Both the position numbers and the translations under genes were made by a program. Source: Candidatus Methanogaster sp. (lineage in GTDB: Archaea; Halobacteriota; Methanosarcinia; Methanosarcinales; Methanogasteraceae). From it: 64,000 nt of DNA. Shown here in pieces: positions 56,563-64,000 of this stretch (positions are counted from its first letter, which is position 1; every line of letters starts with the position of its first letter). Where the stretch lies: NCBI GenBank assembly GCA_003194445.1, contig PQXF01000003.1:90717-154716 (forward strand), written 5' to 3'. Under the pieces are notes generated by a model that worked only from the letters and a program-made list of their open reading frames with translations, did not search any database and was not told the DNA's origin.

Positions 56563-56925
56563 TAACTCCCTCCATATGCATTTGTGTTCATCTGTGCTAT
56601 ATTTAAGTCTTTAGCCCCCGAAGGCGAGACTTTTTGATTCCTTCTGGGTGCTCATGTTTACCGCCGAGAACGAGAGACCGCGGACGAAACAACCCAAACT
56701 CTCTACGCCTTTTTGCGTGCTGGCTTCGACGCATGTTTTCGCAGATCGCATTCTGCGGTGTGATTTGTGGGGTATGGAGAAATCAAGTTCCATTATAATT
56801 CACCAACGCAACCACCGACCCGTCCAACCCACAAACAGCAACACAAACCATAAATGCTACTTCATCCAAACTAAAAACGTCATACGGGATATAACTCGCA
56901 CAAACATCCACAGGAGCGATTAGCC
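56563..56925. other. Intergenic region upstream of hicBA
   Basis: About 360 bases without a convincing gene. A 60-residue minus-strand frame (MRSAKTCVEASTQKG) is present, of a kind that looks like repeat-derived sequence rather than a real protein. Confidence 0.4.
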
Positions 56926-57144
56926 ATAAACAAATTCACTGCAGTATTCGAACGAGATGGAAACTGGTGGATCGGCTATGTTGAAAAACTGCCCGGCACA
57001 AATACCCAGGGCAGAACACGGGAAGAAGCATGCGAAAACCTGAAAGAGGATGTAGCAATGGTCATCAAAGCAAACAGAGAGCTGACGCAACTTGAAGTTG
57101 TGGGCTCAGATGCAATTAGGGAAGAGTTGCTGGTGGCGACATGA
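56926..57144 (+). CDS. hicB: HicB-like antitoxin with non-standard start
   Basis: A ~72-residue HicB-family protein: NKFTAVFERDGNWWIGYVEK, then LPGTNTQGRTREEACENL, ending EELLVAT-stop. Where the family starts MNKF the sequence has ATA, and no ATG, GTG or TTG lies in a sensible place just upstream. An AGGAG site is about 9 nt upstream of the ATA. Either ATA is used as a start, or the start codon has been lost by one mutation. HicA follows with no gap. Confidence 0.7.
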   Translation: MNKFTAVFERDGNWWIGYVEKLPGTNTQGRTREEACENLKEDVAMVIKANRELTQLEVVGSDAIREELLVAT

Positions 57145-57342
57145 ATGAAACATTGTGCACTGCTGAAACGTTTGAAGCGACACGGTTGCAGATTTTTGAG
57201 AGAGGGTGGAAATCATTCGATTTATTTCAATCCCATAGGCAGAGAAACATCATCGGCTCCCCGCCACGCCGAAATCGCCAGTAAATTGGCACAGAAAATC
57301 GTAAAGATCTTAACATCCCTCCACCGTAGTGGTACGATTTAA
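57145..57342 (+). CDS. hicA: HicA-like mRNA interferase toxin
   Basis: A 65-residue HicA protein with the double-stranded RNA-binding-like fold. The catalytic His is in REGGNHSIYFNPIG, and the SAPRHAEI segment is conserved. It begins at the base after the hicB stop. HicA toxins cleave mRNA and are neutralised by HicB, so the pair is a toxin-antitoxin module. The last ~10 residues (SLHRSGTI) extend past the usual end. Confidence 0.85.
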   Translation: MKHCALLKRLKRHGCRFLREGGNHSIYFNPIGRETSSAPRHAEIASKLAQKIVKILTSLHRSGTI

Positions 57343-57395
57343 GCGGAATTGTTGAATAGTAGAATATAGATATACATAATATTCTGTAATAACGT

Positions 57396-57480
57396 CGTAT
57401 GGGCTACACCCCACACATCTGTCCGCGCTCATTCCGGCATGCCACCTCCGGCCCCACTGATGCCCCCGACTTTAGTCGGG
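57396..57480 (+). repeat. Dispersed hairpin repeat upstream of ppdK
   Basis: A C-rich segment ending in the perfect inverted repeat CCCGACTTTAGTCGGG (57465-57480). It is similar along ~85 bases to the segment at 21390-21478 (shared CCCCACxxxxATCT and GATGCCCC parts). It does not carry the GTGACTT ending. Confidence 0.6.
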
Positions 57481-57661
57481 TATGGATTGGATAAGGATGA
57501 TATGTATATACGCCTCGTTTCTGTCACTTCGAGTTTCAGATATCTGAAAACCGATGAGTCAGAACCAGAGCACCAGACAAATTGGCAGCCCACGAAAGGA
57601 AAGACTATTAATACAAAAATACACATCAGAAATAGCATATATCCAAAGGATGGGAATAACC

Positions 57662-60304
57662 GTGAATGCAAAGAAATATGTTTACTTCTTCGGCAACGGA
57701 AGAGCCGAAGGTAGCGCTCGAATGAAAGATCTCCTCGGGTCGAAGGGGGCAAATCTCGCGGAGATGACGAACATTGGCACCCCGGTGCCTCCCGGATTCA
57801 CGATCACCACAGAGGCATGTATACACTACTATGCAAACGATGGTGGATACCCCGACGGTCTTGAGGCGGAGATTGATGAAAATCTCGCCCGCCTCGAGGG
57901 TCTAACTAAAAAACGGTTCGGCGATGCAAAGAACCCTCTCCTCCTGTCAGTGCGATCAGGTGCTGCGATCTCGATGCCTGGAATGATGGATACTGTGCTT
58001 AATATCGGCCTTACCGATGAGAGCGTGGCAGGCATTGCCAGGGGGACAGGAAATGAGCGGTTTGCGTACGATTCGTACCGAAGGTTCGTGCAGATGTTCG
58101 GAAACGTGGTTTTGGGGATGAAGCACAGCGATTTCGAGCAGATTCTCGAAGAGAAGAAGCAGTCTCGCGGCGTTACGATGGATACGGAACTCGATTCGGA
58201 TGATCTCAAAGAGCTTGTATCGAGGTACAAGGAACTGGTAGAGAAGGAGACCGGAAGAGCGTTTCCAGAGGATCCGAAAGAGCAGTTGAGGATGACGATT
58301 GATGCCGTGTTCGAGTCCTGGAACACGGATCGAGCAATAACATACAGAGCTTTAAACAATATTTCGCAGGATCTTGGTACCGGGGTCAACGTACAGATGA
58401 TGGTATTTGGAAACATGGGTGCTGATTCGGGAACCGGTGTCTGTTTCACAAGGGATCCTGCAACAGGGGAGAATATGTTTTACGGCGAGTACCTGATGAA
58501 TGCACAGGGCGAGGACGTGGTTGCAGGACTTCGGACTCCGGAGACCCTTGATCAGTTAGAGGCGGAGATGCCGGATATCTACGGAGAACTGGCTGCCATA
58601 CGCGAGAAACTGGAGAAGCATTATCGCGATGTGCAGGATATGGAGTTTACCATCGAATCGGGCACGCTTTACATGCTACAGACGAGAACCGGGAAGCGGA
58701 CTGCGCAGGCTGCCGTGAAGACCGCTGTAGATATGGTAGCTGAGGGATTGATCGATAAGGAGACCGCGATACTCCGCGTCGAGCCGGACCAGCTCGACCA
58801 GCTTCTGCACCCGATGATCGATCCGAAAGCAACTGTTGATGTGCTCGCAAAGGGACTGGCAGCATCACCGGGTGCGGCAGTCGGGAAAGTAGTCTTCTCA
58901 TCCCACCGGGCAATGGAACTGGCTGAAAAGGGTGAAAAGGTGATTCTGGTGAGGCTTGAGACGTCTCCGGACGATGTCGGCGGGATGGCTGCCTCGCAGG
59001 GGATACTAACAGCACGCGGCGGGATGACGAGTCATGCCGCAATCGTTGGGCGTGGCATGGGCAAGTGCTGTGTCGTCGGATGCAACGAGATCGATGTCGA
59101 TGGGGAAGCAAAACGGTTCACGGTTGGCGGTACTGTGGTCAACGAGGGGGACTATATCACGCTTGACGGAACGAAAGGAGACGTCATTCTCGGCGTAACT
59201 GATCTCGTCGAGCCAGAGATGACCGGTGACTTTGGGACGTTGATGGACTGGGCTTCCCGCGCAAAGAGACTTGGGGTGCGCACGAATGCGGATGCCCCGC
59301 ACGATAGCGAGGTTGCAAGGAACTTTGGCGCGGAAGGAATTGGACTGTGCCGGACAGAACACATGTTCTTTGGCGAAGAGCGGCTGCCGATCGTGCAGCA
59401 GATGATCCTTGCATGCGATGAGGCGTCGAGAAGGGTTGCGCTTGATAAACTGATGCCGATGCAGAAAGAGGATTTCAAAGGTATATTTGAGGTCATGAAG
59501 GATCTTCCGGTGACCATACGGCTGCTGGATCCGCCTCTGCATGAGTTTCTCCCAAAGACGGAGGAAGATGTAATAGAGACAGCGTTGCGCATGGATATGA
59601 AGGTGGATGAGCTAAAGAGCATCATCCAGAACCTGCATGAGGTAAATCCCATGCTCGGGCACCGCGGGTGCAGACTTGGCATCACGTATCCTGAGATATA
59701 CGAGATGCAGGTGCAGGCGATCTTCGAAGCGGCTTGTGAACTGGCAGCGGGGCGGGATTGCCACCTGGTCATCCCGGAGATCATGATCCCACTTGTCGGG
59801 CACATAAACGAACTTCGGTTCACAAAAGAGCGGCTCGTAGAGACTGCCAACACGGTGATGGAGCGGTATGGTACAGAGATCGAGTACATGGTCGGAACGA
59901 TGATCGAGGTCCCGAGAGCCGCAGTCACCGCTGATGAGATCGCAACAGAGGCAGAGTTCTTCAGTTTCGGTACAAACGATCTGACACAGATGACGTTTGG
60001 GTTTTCTAGGGATGATGTCGGAAAGTTCCTGCCGTTTTACGTGAAGGAGGGCATTCTTGCATCTGATCCGTTTGTGACGATCGACCAGACCGGCGTCGGC
60101 AAACTTGTCGAGATGGGCGCCCAAAAGGGGCGCAGCACAAAGCCGGACTTAAAGATCGGGATCTGCGGGGAACACGGCGGCAATCCCGCATCGGTTGAGT
60201 TCTGCCACCGTACGGGACTTGATTACGTCAGTTGCTCTCCATTTCGGATACCGATAGCGATACTTGCGGCGGCACAGGCAGCGGTGAAGGAGATGGATGC
60301 CTGA
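57662..60304 (+). CDS. ppdK: Pyruvate, phosphate dikinase
   Basis: An ~880-residue enzyme that interconverts pyruvate, ATP and phosphate with phosphoenolpyruvate, AMP and pyrophosphate. The nucleotide-binding domain has GSKGANLAEM and GTGVCFTRDPATGE. The phosphohistidine domain has the catalytic His in GGMTSHAAIVGRGMGKCCV (about residue 457). The TIM-barrel PEP/pyruvate domain has GIGLCRTEHMF and SFGTNDLTQMTFG with ICGEHGG near the end. I chose the GTG at 57662 with a GGATGG site 8 nt upstream; an ATG at 57650 is the alternative. The DsrE-like gene overlaps its end by 8 nt. Confidence 0.9.
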   Translation: MNAKKYVYFFGNGRAEGSARMKDLLGSKGANLAEMTNIGTPVPPGFTITTEACIHYYANDGGYPDGLEAEIDENLARLEGLTKKRFGDAKNPLLLSVRSGAAISMPGMMDTVLNIGLTDESVAGIARGTGNERFAYDSYRRFVQMFGNVVLGMKHSDFEQILEEKKQSRGVTMDTELDSDDLKELVSRYKELVEKETGRAFPEDPKEQLRMTIDAVFESWNTDRAITYRALNNISQDLGTGVNVQMMVFGNMGADSGTGVCFTRDPATGENMFYGEYLMNAQGEDVVAGLRTPETLDQLEAEMPDIYGELAAIREKLEKHYRDVQDMEFTIESGTLYMLQTRTGKRTAQAAVKTAVDMVAEGLIDKETAILRVEPDQLDQLLHPMIDPKATVDVLAKGLAASPGAAVGKVVFSSHRAMELAEKGEKVILVRLETSPDDVGGMAASQGILTARGGMTSHAAIVGRGMGKCCVVGCNEIDVDGEAKRFTVGGTVVNEGDYITLDGTKGDVILGVTDLVEPEMTGDFGTLMDWASRAKRLGVRTNADAPHDSEVARNFGAEGIGLCRTEHMFFGEERLPIVQQMILACDEASRRVALDKLMPMQKEDFKGIFEVMKDLPVTIRLLDPPLHEFLPKTEEDVIETALRMDMKVDELKSIIQNLHEVNPMLGHRGCRLGITYPEIYEMQVQAIFEAACELAAGRDCHLVIPEIMIPLVGHINELRFTKERLVETANTVMERYGTEIEYMVGTMIEVPRAAVTADEIATEAEFFSFGTNDLTQMTFGFSRDDVGKFLPFYVKEGILASDPFVTIDQTGVGKLVEMGAQKGRSTKPDLKIGICGEHGGNPASVEFCHRTGLDYVSCSPFRIPIAILAAAQAAVKEMDA

Positions 60305-60665
60305 AGTCAAAAAGGTCCTGCTTCTCTTAAAGAACATGGTCTATGAGAGTACAAGCCCGCTTGAGACCTTGAGGTTTGCAAAATACTACCGGAAGAAGGG
60401 GCTTGATGTCATAGTGATCCTCTGGGGACCGATGGGTGTTGTGCTTGGGAAGGCAGGAAAGCACCGCGGTGCACCTGTGTATGATGCGAAGGTCGAGGAG
60501 TGCATCGAACTCGGTGTGGAGTTTAAGTGCTGCCAGCTCGCTGCTGACATCATTGGCATGGAGGCGTCCGAACTGATGCCCGGAATCGAGATGATCGAGT
60601 CGCATGTCGTTGCGGAGCTGTTTCTTGAGTACCAGAGCGAAGGAGGACTGATTATTAGTCTGTGA
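60297..60665 (+). CDS. DsrE/DsrF-family sulfur-relay-like protein
   Basis: A 122-residue alpha/beta protein of the DsrE-like group (KKVLLLLKNMVYEST, GLDVIVILWGPMGV). Cysteines lie in ECIELG and KCCQLAADI, and a Cys in that region is used in sulfur transfer by DsrE/TusD. It overlaps the ppdK gene by 8 nt. The true partner is unknown. A decayed copy of its last ~30 codons is at 61620-61715. Confidence 0.8.
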   Translation: MPEVKKVLLLLKNMVYESTSPLETLRFAKYYRKKGLDVIVILWGPMGVVLGKAGKHRGAPVYDAKVEECIELGVEFKCCQLAADIIGMEASELMPGIEMIESHVVAELFLEYQSEGGLIISL

Positions 60666-60692
60666 ACGTTTTAGTGTTCTCCAGGGGAAAAT

Positions 60693-60992
60693 ATGGCACT
60701 TATATCTGTGGTCTATCTCTTGATTGCATCCATCACACTGTCCTTTGGCGTGATTATATACAAGGGGAATGTCTGGCTTATTGCAGGATATGATCCAAAC
60801 AAAGTCATGGATAAGGAAGGTCTTGGAAAATGGGTAGGTTCTAATTTTATTCTTATTGGAATACACTCAATTATGTTCGCGATATTGAGTTACTTTGTTC
60901 AAACACTCATGATTGGAATATGGATGCTTGGATTCGCGATTATCATTGCCAGAACGATGATCGGGGAGAAGAAGTATTATGAAAAGAAGTGA
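60693..60992 (+). CDS. Small membrane protein, DUF3784-like
   Basis: A 99-residue protein with three hydrophobic helices (about residues 4-24, 52-72 and 73-90). The loop after the first helix reads VWLIAGYDPNKVMDKEGLGK, the characteristic segment of DUF3784. Function unknown. It starts 27 nt after the DsrE-like gene and is AT-richer than it. Confidence 0.7.
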   Translation: MALISVVYLLIASITLSFGVIIYKGNVWLIAGYDPNKVMDKEGLGKWVGSNFILIGIHSIMFAILSYFVQTLMIGIWMLGFAIIIARTMIGEKKYYEKK

Positions 60993-61085
60993 TGCCACAG
61001 TCAACATGCAAGCTATTCAGCAGTATTTATTTACTGAAGAGGATGTAAACGTTATGGGAATATAAACTCATGTGACGGAACAGAA

Positions 61086-61604
61086 ATGAGTGAATTTCAC
61101 ATATCAGTCCCTACGGATGTCCTGGTAAACGACCTTGCAATAATTGCAAGTCTGGTCATCATCGGGTTGGTTATCTGGTTTTATTCAGAAGGAACTAATA
61201 GAGTTATGGGCACAGGCATTTTAGGGATAGTTATTATTATATTTATATACGTGTCTTTGATTGCACCTGCGCAGACAAAGGTGGTGCTTGATGACGATAC
61301 ATTGATAGTGAGCATTCCCCCGTATGGTCACGAGACCGTCAAAAAAGAAGAGATTCGGAGGATATATATTGTAGATCTGGAATATGATGAGAATTTACGG
61401 CCGAAATCTAAAAAATTTGGTGAGGGCACGAGAAGTTACAAAAAAGGTTGGTATAAACTGACAAATGGAAGAGATGCGATAATGATGACTACCGGAACAA
61501 AAGTAGTCTGTTTAGAACTTGGCGATAAATATATAATGCTATCACCGGATAGATTTGACGATTTTGTGGAAGAACTGAACGAAAAATTCATGGCGGTCGG
61601 GTAA
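61086..61604 (+). CDS. Membrane protein with a PH-like domain
   Basis: A 172-residue protein: two membrane helices (about residues 17-33 and 42-60), then a beta-rich soluble domain (VVLDDDTLIVSIPPYGHETV, IRRIYIVDLEYDE, VCLELGDKYIMLSPDRFDDF) typical of bacterial PH-like domains. No catalytic residues. Together with the preceding small membrane protein it lies between the DsrE-like gene and a remnant of that gene's 3' end. Confidence 0.7.
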   Translation: MSEFHISVPTDVLVNDLAIIASLVIIGLVIWFYSEGTNRVMGTGILGIVIIIFIYVSLIAPAQTKVVLDDDTLIVSIPPYGHETVKKEEIRRIYIVDLEYDENLRPKSKKFGEGTRSYKKGWYKLTNGRDAIMMTTGTKVVCLELGDKYIMLSPDRFDDFVEELNEKFMAVG

Positions 61605-61619
61605 TCCGATTTTGACGAG

Positions 61620-61715
61620 TCCGAACTGATACCCGAAATCGAGATGATCGAGTTGCATGTCGTTGCGGAACTGTTCCTTGAATACCAGAGCAAGGAGAGC
61701 TGATCATCAGCCGGT
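61620..61715 (+). pseudogene. 3' remnant of the DsrE-like gene
   Basis: About 95 bases matching 60567-60663 (ESELIPEIEMIELHVVAELF then LEYQSKES-stop in one frame), with scattered substitutions. Nothing upstream of it matches the parent gene. Confidence 0.85.
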
Positions 61716-61766
61716 GAGGTCGCCCGGGAAAGATTGAAGAGGGTAGCGAATTGAAAGTAGTGTGAA

Positions 61767-62858
61767 ATGGGTAAACGAATTGAGGCAATTGTTAAACCTG
61801 ATCTGTTGATATGGGCGAGAGAAAGCGCTGGTTTTACGAAAGAAGGTGCCGCAGATAAATTGGGAGTTAAGTTACAGAAATTGGAAGATTGGGAATATGG
61901 TATAAGTCGCCCAACAATTAAGCAGCTTCGTAAATTGGGGAAACAGTATAAACGACCTATTGCCGTTTTTTATTTGGATGAAAAACCGATAAATTTCCAA
62001 CCATTGCACGATTTCCGTAGAATTTCAGGAACTATTGGATTTCGACAACCAGTTCAACTTAATTTTTAAATTCGACAAGCGATTTATCGAGGGCAGGTGG
62101 CATTAAACCTTATAGAAGACTTATACGGCAAGCTGCCAGGGTTTAAACACGAAATAAGTATAACCGATGATCCGGAAATGGTTGGCAGTCAGATTCGTGA
62201 TATATTAAAGGTAGATTCTGAAAAACAGAAAAAAGTGTCTGGTAAGTATGGTGCATTTAACTTGTGGCGAGCAGCTATTGAAAGTGCAGGGGTGTTAGTT
62301 TTCCAGTCGACCGGTGTAGATGTCGCTGAAATGCGCGGTTTTTCGATAAACGAATTGTCATTGCCTGTGATTGTATTAAACAGCGGGGACACTCCAAATG
62401 GGCGGATTTTTACACTTTTGCATGAATTTGCCCACATTATGCTAAAGGAGGGTGGTATCTGTGATTTGAACGAGGATTATGATCTGCCTCCGGAAAAACA
62501 GAGGATTGAAATTTTCTGCAATCATGTGGCTGGTGCCGCGTTGATACCCAGAGAGGAGCTTTTAAATGAAGATATAGTTATCAGAAAAACCTATGGGGGT
62601 GATTGGAATGATGACGAGTTATCTACTCTTGCAAAACGATTCAAAATTAGTGAAGAAGTCGTTCTTCGGCGTCTTCTTATCTGTGGGCTTACTACTAACT
62701 CGTTTTACAAAACTAAGCGCGATGGATTCCGCAAAAAATATGAAGTGATTAGCAAAAAATCGAGAGGGGGATTTGCGCCTCCTGATATACTGGCTATCAG
62801 CCGTGTAGGACGAGCGTTCGTAAAACTTGTGCTTGATAGTTATTACCAGGAAAAATAA
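61767..62858 (+). pseudogene. XRE-ImmA/IrrE regulator-metallopeptidase, split by an in-frame stop
   Basis: One gene encoding an N-terminal helix-turn-helix (WARESAGFTKEGAADKLGV) and a C-terminal zinc metallopeptidase (LLHEFAHIMLKEG, with HEFAH as the HExxH). A TAA at 62067-62069 interrupts it. Both sides are in the same frame, and the sequence around the stop (QLNF-stop-IRQAIYRGQVALNL) reads as family sequence if the TAA were GAA. So one base change has cut it in two; a GTG at 62097 could start the second part. The family works as antitoxin or regulator, here beside a PIN-domain gene. Confidence 0.85.
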
Positions 62859-62958
62859 CTTCAAGTGATCTGTCCGACTATCTTGGCGTAAAGTTGACGC
62901 ACCTATCTAAAATCGAAGATAAAATAATGTCAAAACCAGTTAGATTCGGAGGGATTTT

Positions 62959-63397
62959 TTGAAATACAGCATCGATACAAGTGCCATTCTCGATGCCTGG
63001 ACTCGCTATTACCCGCCTGATGCCATGCCTGGTCTGTGGAAACAATTTTGAAGAATTGATTGGCAATAGTCAACTAATAGCAACGGAAGAAGTCCTCTAT
63101 GAATTGGAAAAGAAGGAAGATGATGCCCATAAATGGGCTAAAAACCATGAAAGTATGTTTATTCTAACCGATGAAAGAATACAGCTTGCAGTAATTGAAA
63201 TTCTTAGAGATCATAAGAAACTTATCGATACCAGGAAAAATCGATCGGGTGCAGACCCTTTTGTCATTGCATTGGCTAAAGTCGAAGATTGCACGGTGAT
63301 AACAGGAGAAAAACCGACCAACCACCCGGAGAGACCAAAAATTCCTGATGTTTACAGAGCTATTAGCATACCCTGTATCATAATACCACTACCTTAA
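62959..63397 (+). pseudogene. PIN-domain (DUF4411) toxin, frameshifted
   Basis: The first part (TTG start at 62959) reads YSIDTSAILDAWTRYYPPDA, with the first PIN aspartates. After MPGLWKQF a stop appears at 63049, but in the next frame EELIGNSQLIATEEVLYELE, then NRSGADPFVIALAKVE continue to the end. One extra T in a run of four at 63046-63049 explains the break. Uninterrupted it would be a ~145-residue DUF4411 PIN protein, the usual partner of XRE-ImmA genes. Confidence 0.85.
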
Positions 63398-64000
63398 GCA
63401 GATGCCCCACCTCTGCGCAATTCGTTGCGAGCTTCTTCTCGTGGTTTAGTGAGTAACGGATAGGGTTTACGCCGCCGTTTAACGGCACGTGGTTCACTAC
63501 GTCTGGATCTATTCCCCGTACGATGATTAGCAATAGCTTCCAGAAGATATCCGTACATAATAGACAAACGCGTTTTAGCAGTGCGCAGAAATGTCTCCTT
63601 AAATGCATTTAACTGCTGTAACGTGCCTTTGAAACTCGGGTGTTCGTGGTGGAAGATTATAACTATACGCCGCTTGCGCCATGACCGCTCGGATCAAATT
63701 ATACGCCAGCAAATGCACCCATATTTCCTTACAAACCATGTCAGATGTTTTACACCTCAAAACATCCATTTGGAGAACTGTTTTGATGAATCTGAAATCC
63801 ACTTCGATCAACCACCGTTTCGTGTAAAGTTCGCCGAGTTCCTTTCTTGTAACTTCTTTTGGGTTAAGAAGGGTCGTAGTAATGACCATTCCATTGATTT
63901 TAATCTCGCGTATTGCCAACGTGTCTGGCATTTGGCAGTACATGAGCTCATCCATCCATTCTGGTCGTTGTTTCGGCTTTTCCCATATAACGATATGGTC
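63394..64000 (-). pseudogene. IS4-type transposase, partial and frameshifted
   Basis: The window ends inside this minus-strand gene. The open part reads EVTRKELGELYTKRWLIEVD and FRFIKTVLQMDVLRCK, the C-terminal catalytic region with the conserved YxxRWxIE motif of IS4 transposases. Near 63640 the frame shifts, and the remaining C-terminus continues in another frame (FKGTLQQLNAFKETFLRTAK) to a stop at 63394. The 5' part lies outside the window. Confidence 0.8.

Noticed and set aside
56611..56793. 60-residue minus-strand frame
   Set aside because: Low-complexity-like sequence with no domain or good start; it looks like repeat-derived noise.
57465..57480. Transcription terminator for hicBA
   Set aside because: The hairpin is more than 120 bases past hicA, lacks a T-rich tract and is a member of a dispersed repeat family.
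58647..59928. Long minus-strand frames opposite ppdK
   Set aside because: They are shadows of the codon bias of the ppdK gene, with serine/arginine-rich noise sequence.

Overview
The window is archaeal. It carries split RNA polymerase subunits A' and A'', aIF1A, a RIO1 kinase, an AglJ-type glycosyltransferase, a two-domain archaeal PheRS beta chain, the C1-pathway proteins FwdF (formylmethanofuran dehydrogenase polyferredoxin) and CdhD (CO dehydrogenase/acetyl-CoA synthase delta), and TATA boxes about 25-30 nt upstream of several starts. A methanogen-lineage C1 pathway combined with cytochrome c maturation genes (ccmC, a ccmF-like half, ccmD, a CxxxY-type ccmE) and several dockerin proteins points to an anaerobic methane- or alkane-oxidising relative of methanogens (ANME-1/Syntrophoarchaeum-like). 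That placement is inference from gene content.

Layout. 0-9.3 kb is ordinary chromosome: a radical SAM tetrapyrrole enzyme, cobM/cbiF, aglJ, hsp20, a fwdF-bactofilin pair, DUF89 and DUF447 proteins, and a DUF5814-type helicase. 9.5-24.7 kb is an accessory region: an LRR-Roc-COR (Roco) protein with 14 nearly identical leucine-rich repeats, then a tandemly duplicated unit. Each unit has a near-identical ~0.68 kb repeat (X) after a Roco gene end, a different cargo (class III nucleotide cyclase + guanylate-kinase-like protein in unit 1; a three-gene HEPN operon in unit 2), and a near-identical ~1.04 kb repeat (Y) with dead hicB/hicA genes, followed by an ATC-hydrolase-like gene and an isochorismatase-family gene (intact in unit 1, a remnant in unit 2). 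Each cargo is bracketed by short direct repeats with the core GTGACTT. An IS66-type element separates the units and a KAP NTPase ends the region.

25-33 kb holds an M20 peptidase, a ccmF-like gene, an FAD oxidoreductase, a DUF4143 ATPase, a broken partial copy of the FAD gene, a membrane protein and a U32-peptidase operon. 33-38.6 kb holds an HD hydrolase, aIF1A-rio1, a frameshifted dockerin protein, tRNA-Glu and a tightly overlapping ccmD-ccmE-polyprenyl synthase operon. 38.7-46 kb mixes a zinc-ribbon micro-ORF, a 4Fe-4S protein, dockerin and IS66 debris, a lipoprotein, cbiA/cfbB, a large dockerin protein and a cbiA tail remnant. 46-54.6 kb holds ccmC-pheT, rpoA1-rpoA2 and cdhD. 54.7-64 kb holds a KAP NTPase with pentapeptide repeats, hicBA, pyruvate phosphate dikinase with a DsrE-like gene, two small membrane proteins, a XRE/ImmA-PIN module in which both partners are broken by one mutation each, and part of an IS4-type transposase.

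Three themes recur. (1) Tetrapyrrole, cytochrome and C1 metabolism genes lie in small scattered operons. (2) Several genes are followed by an unrelated insert and then a decayed copy of their own 3' end. (3) Hairpin repeats ending near GTGACTT sit at boundaries between conserved and variable sequence. The cargo slot at 13.2-14.7 and 19.4-21.5 kb is the strongest candidate for an undescribed system.
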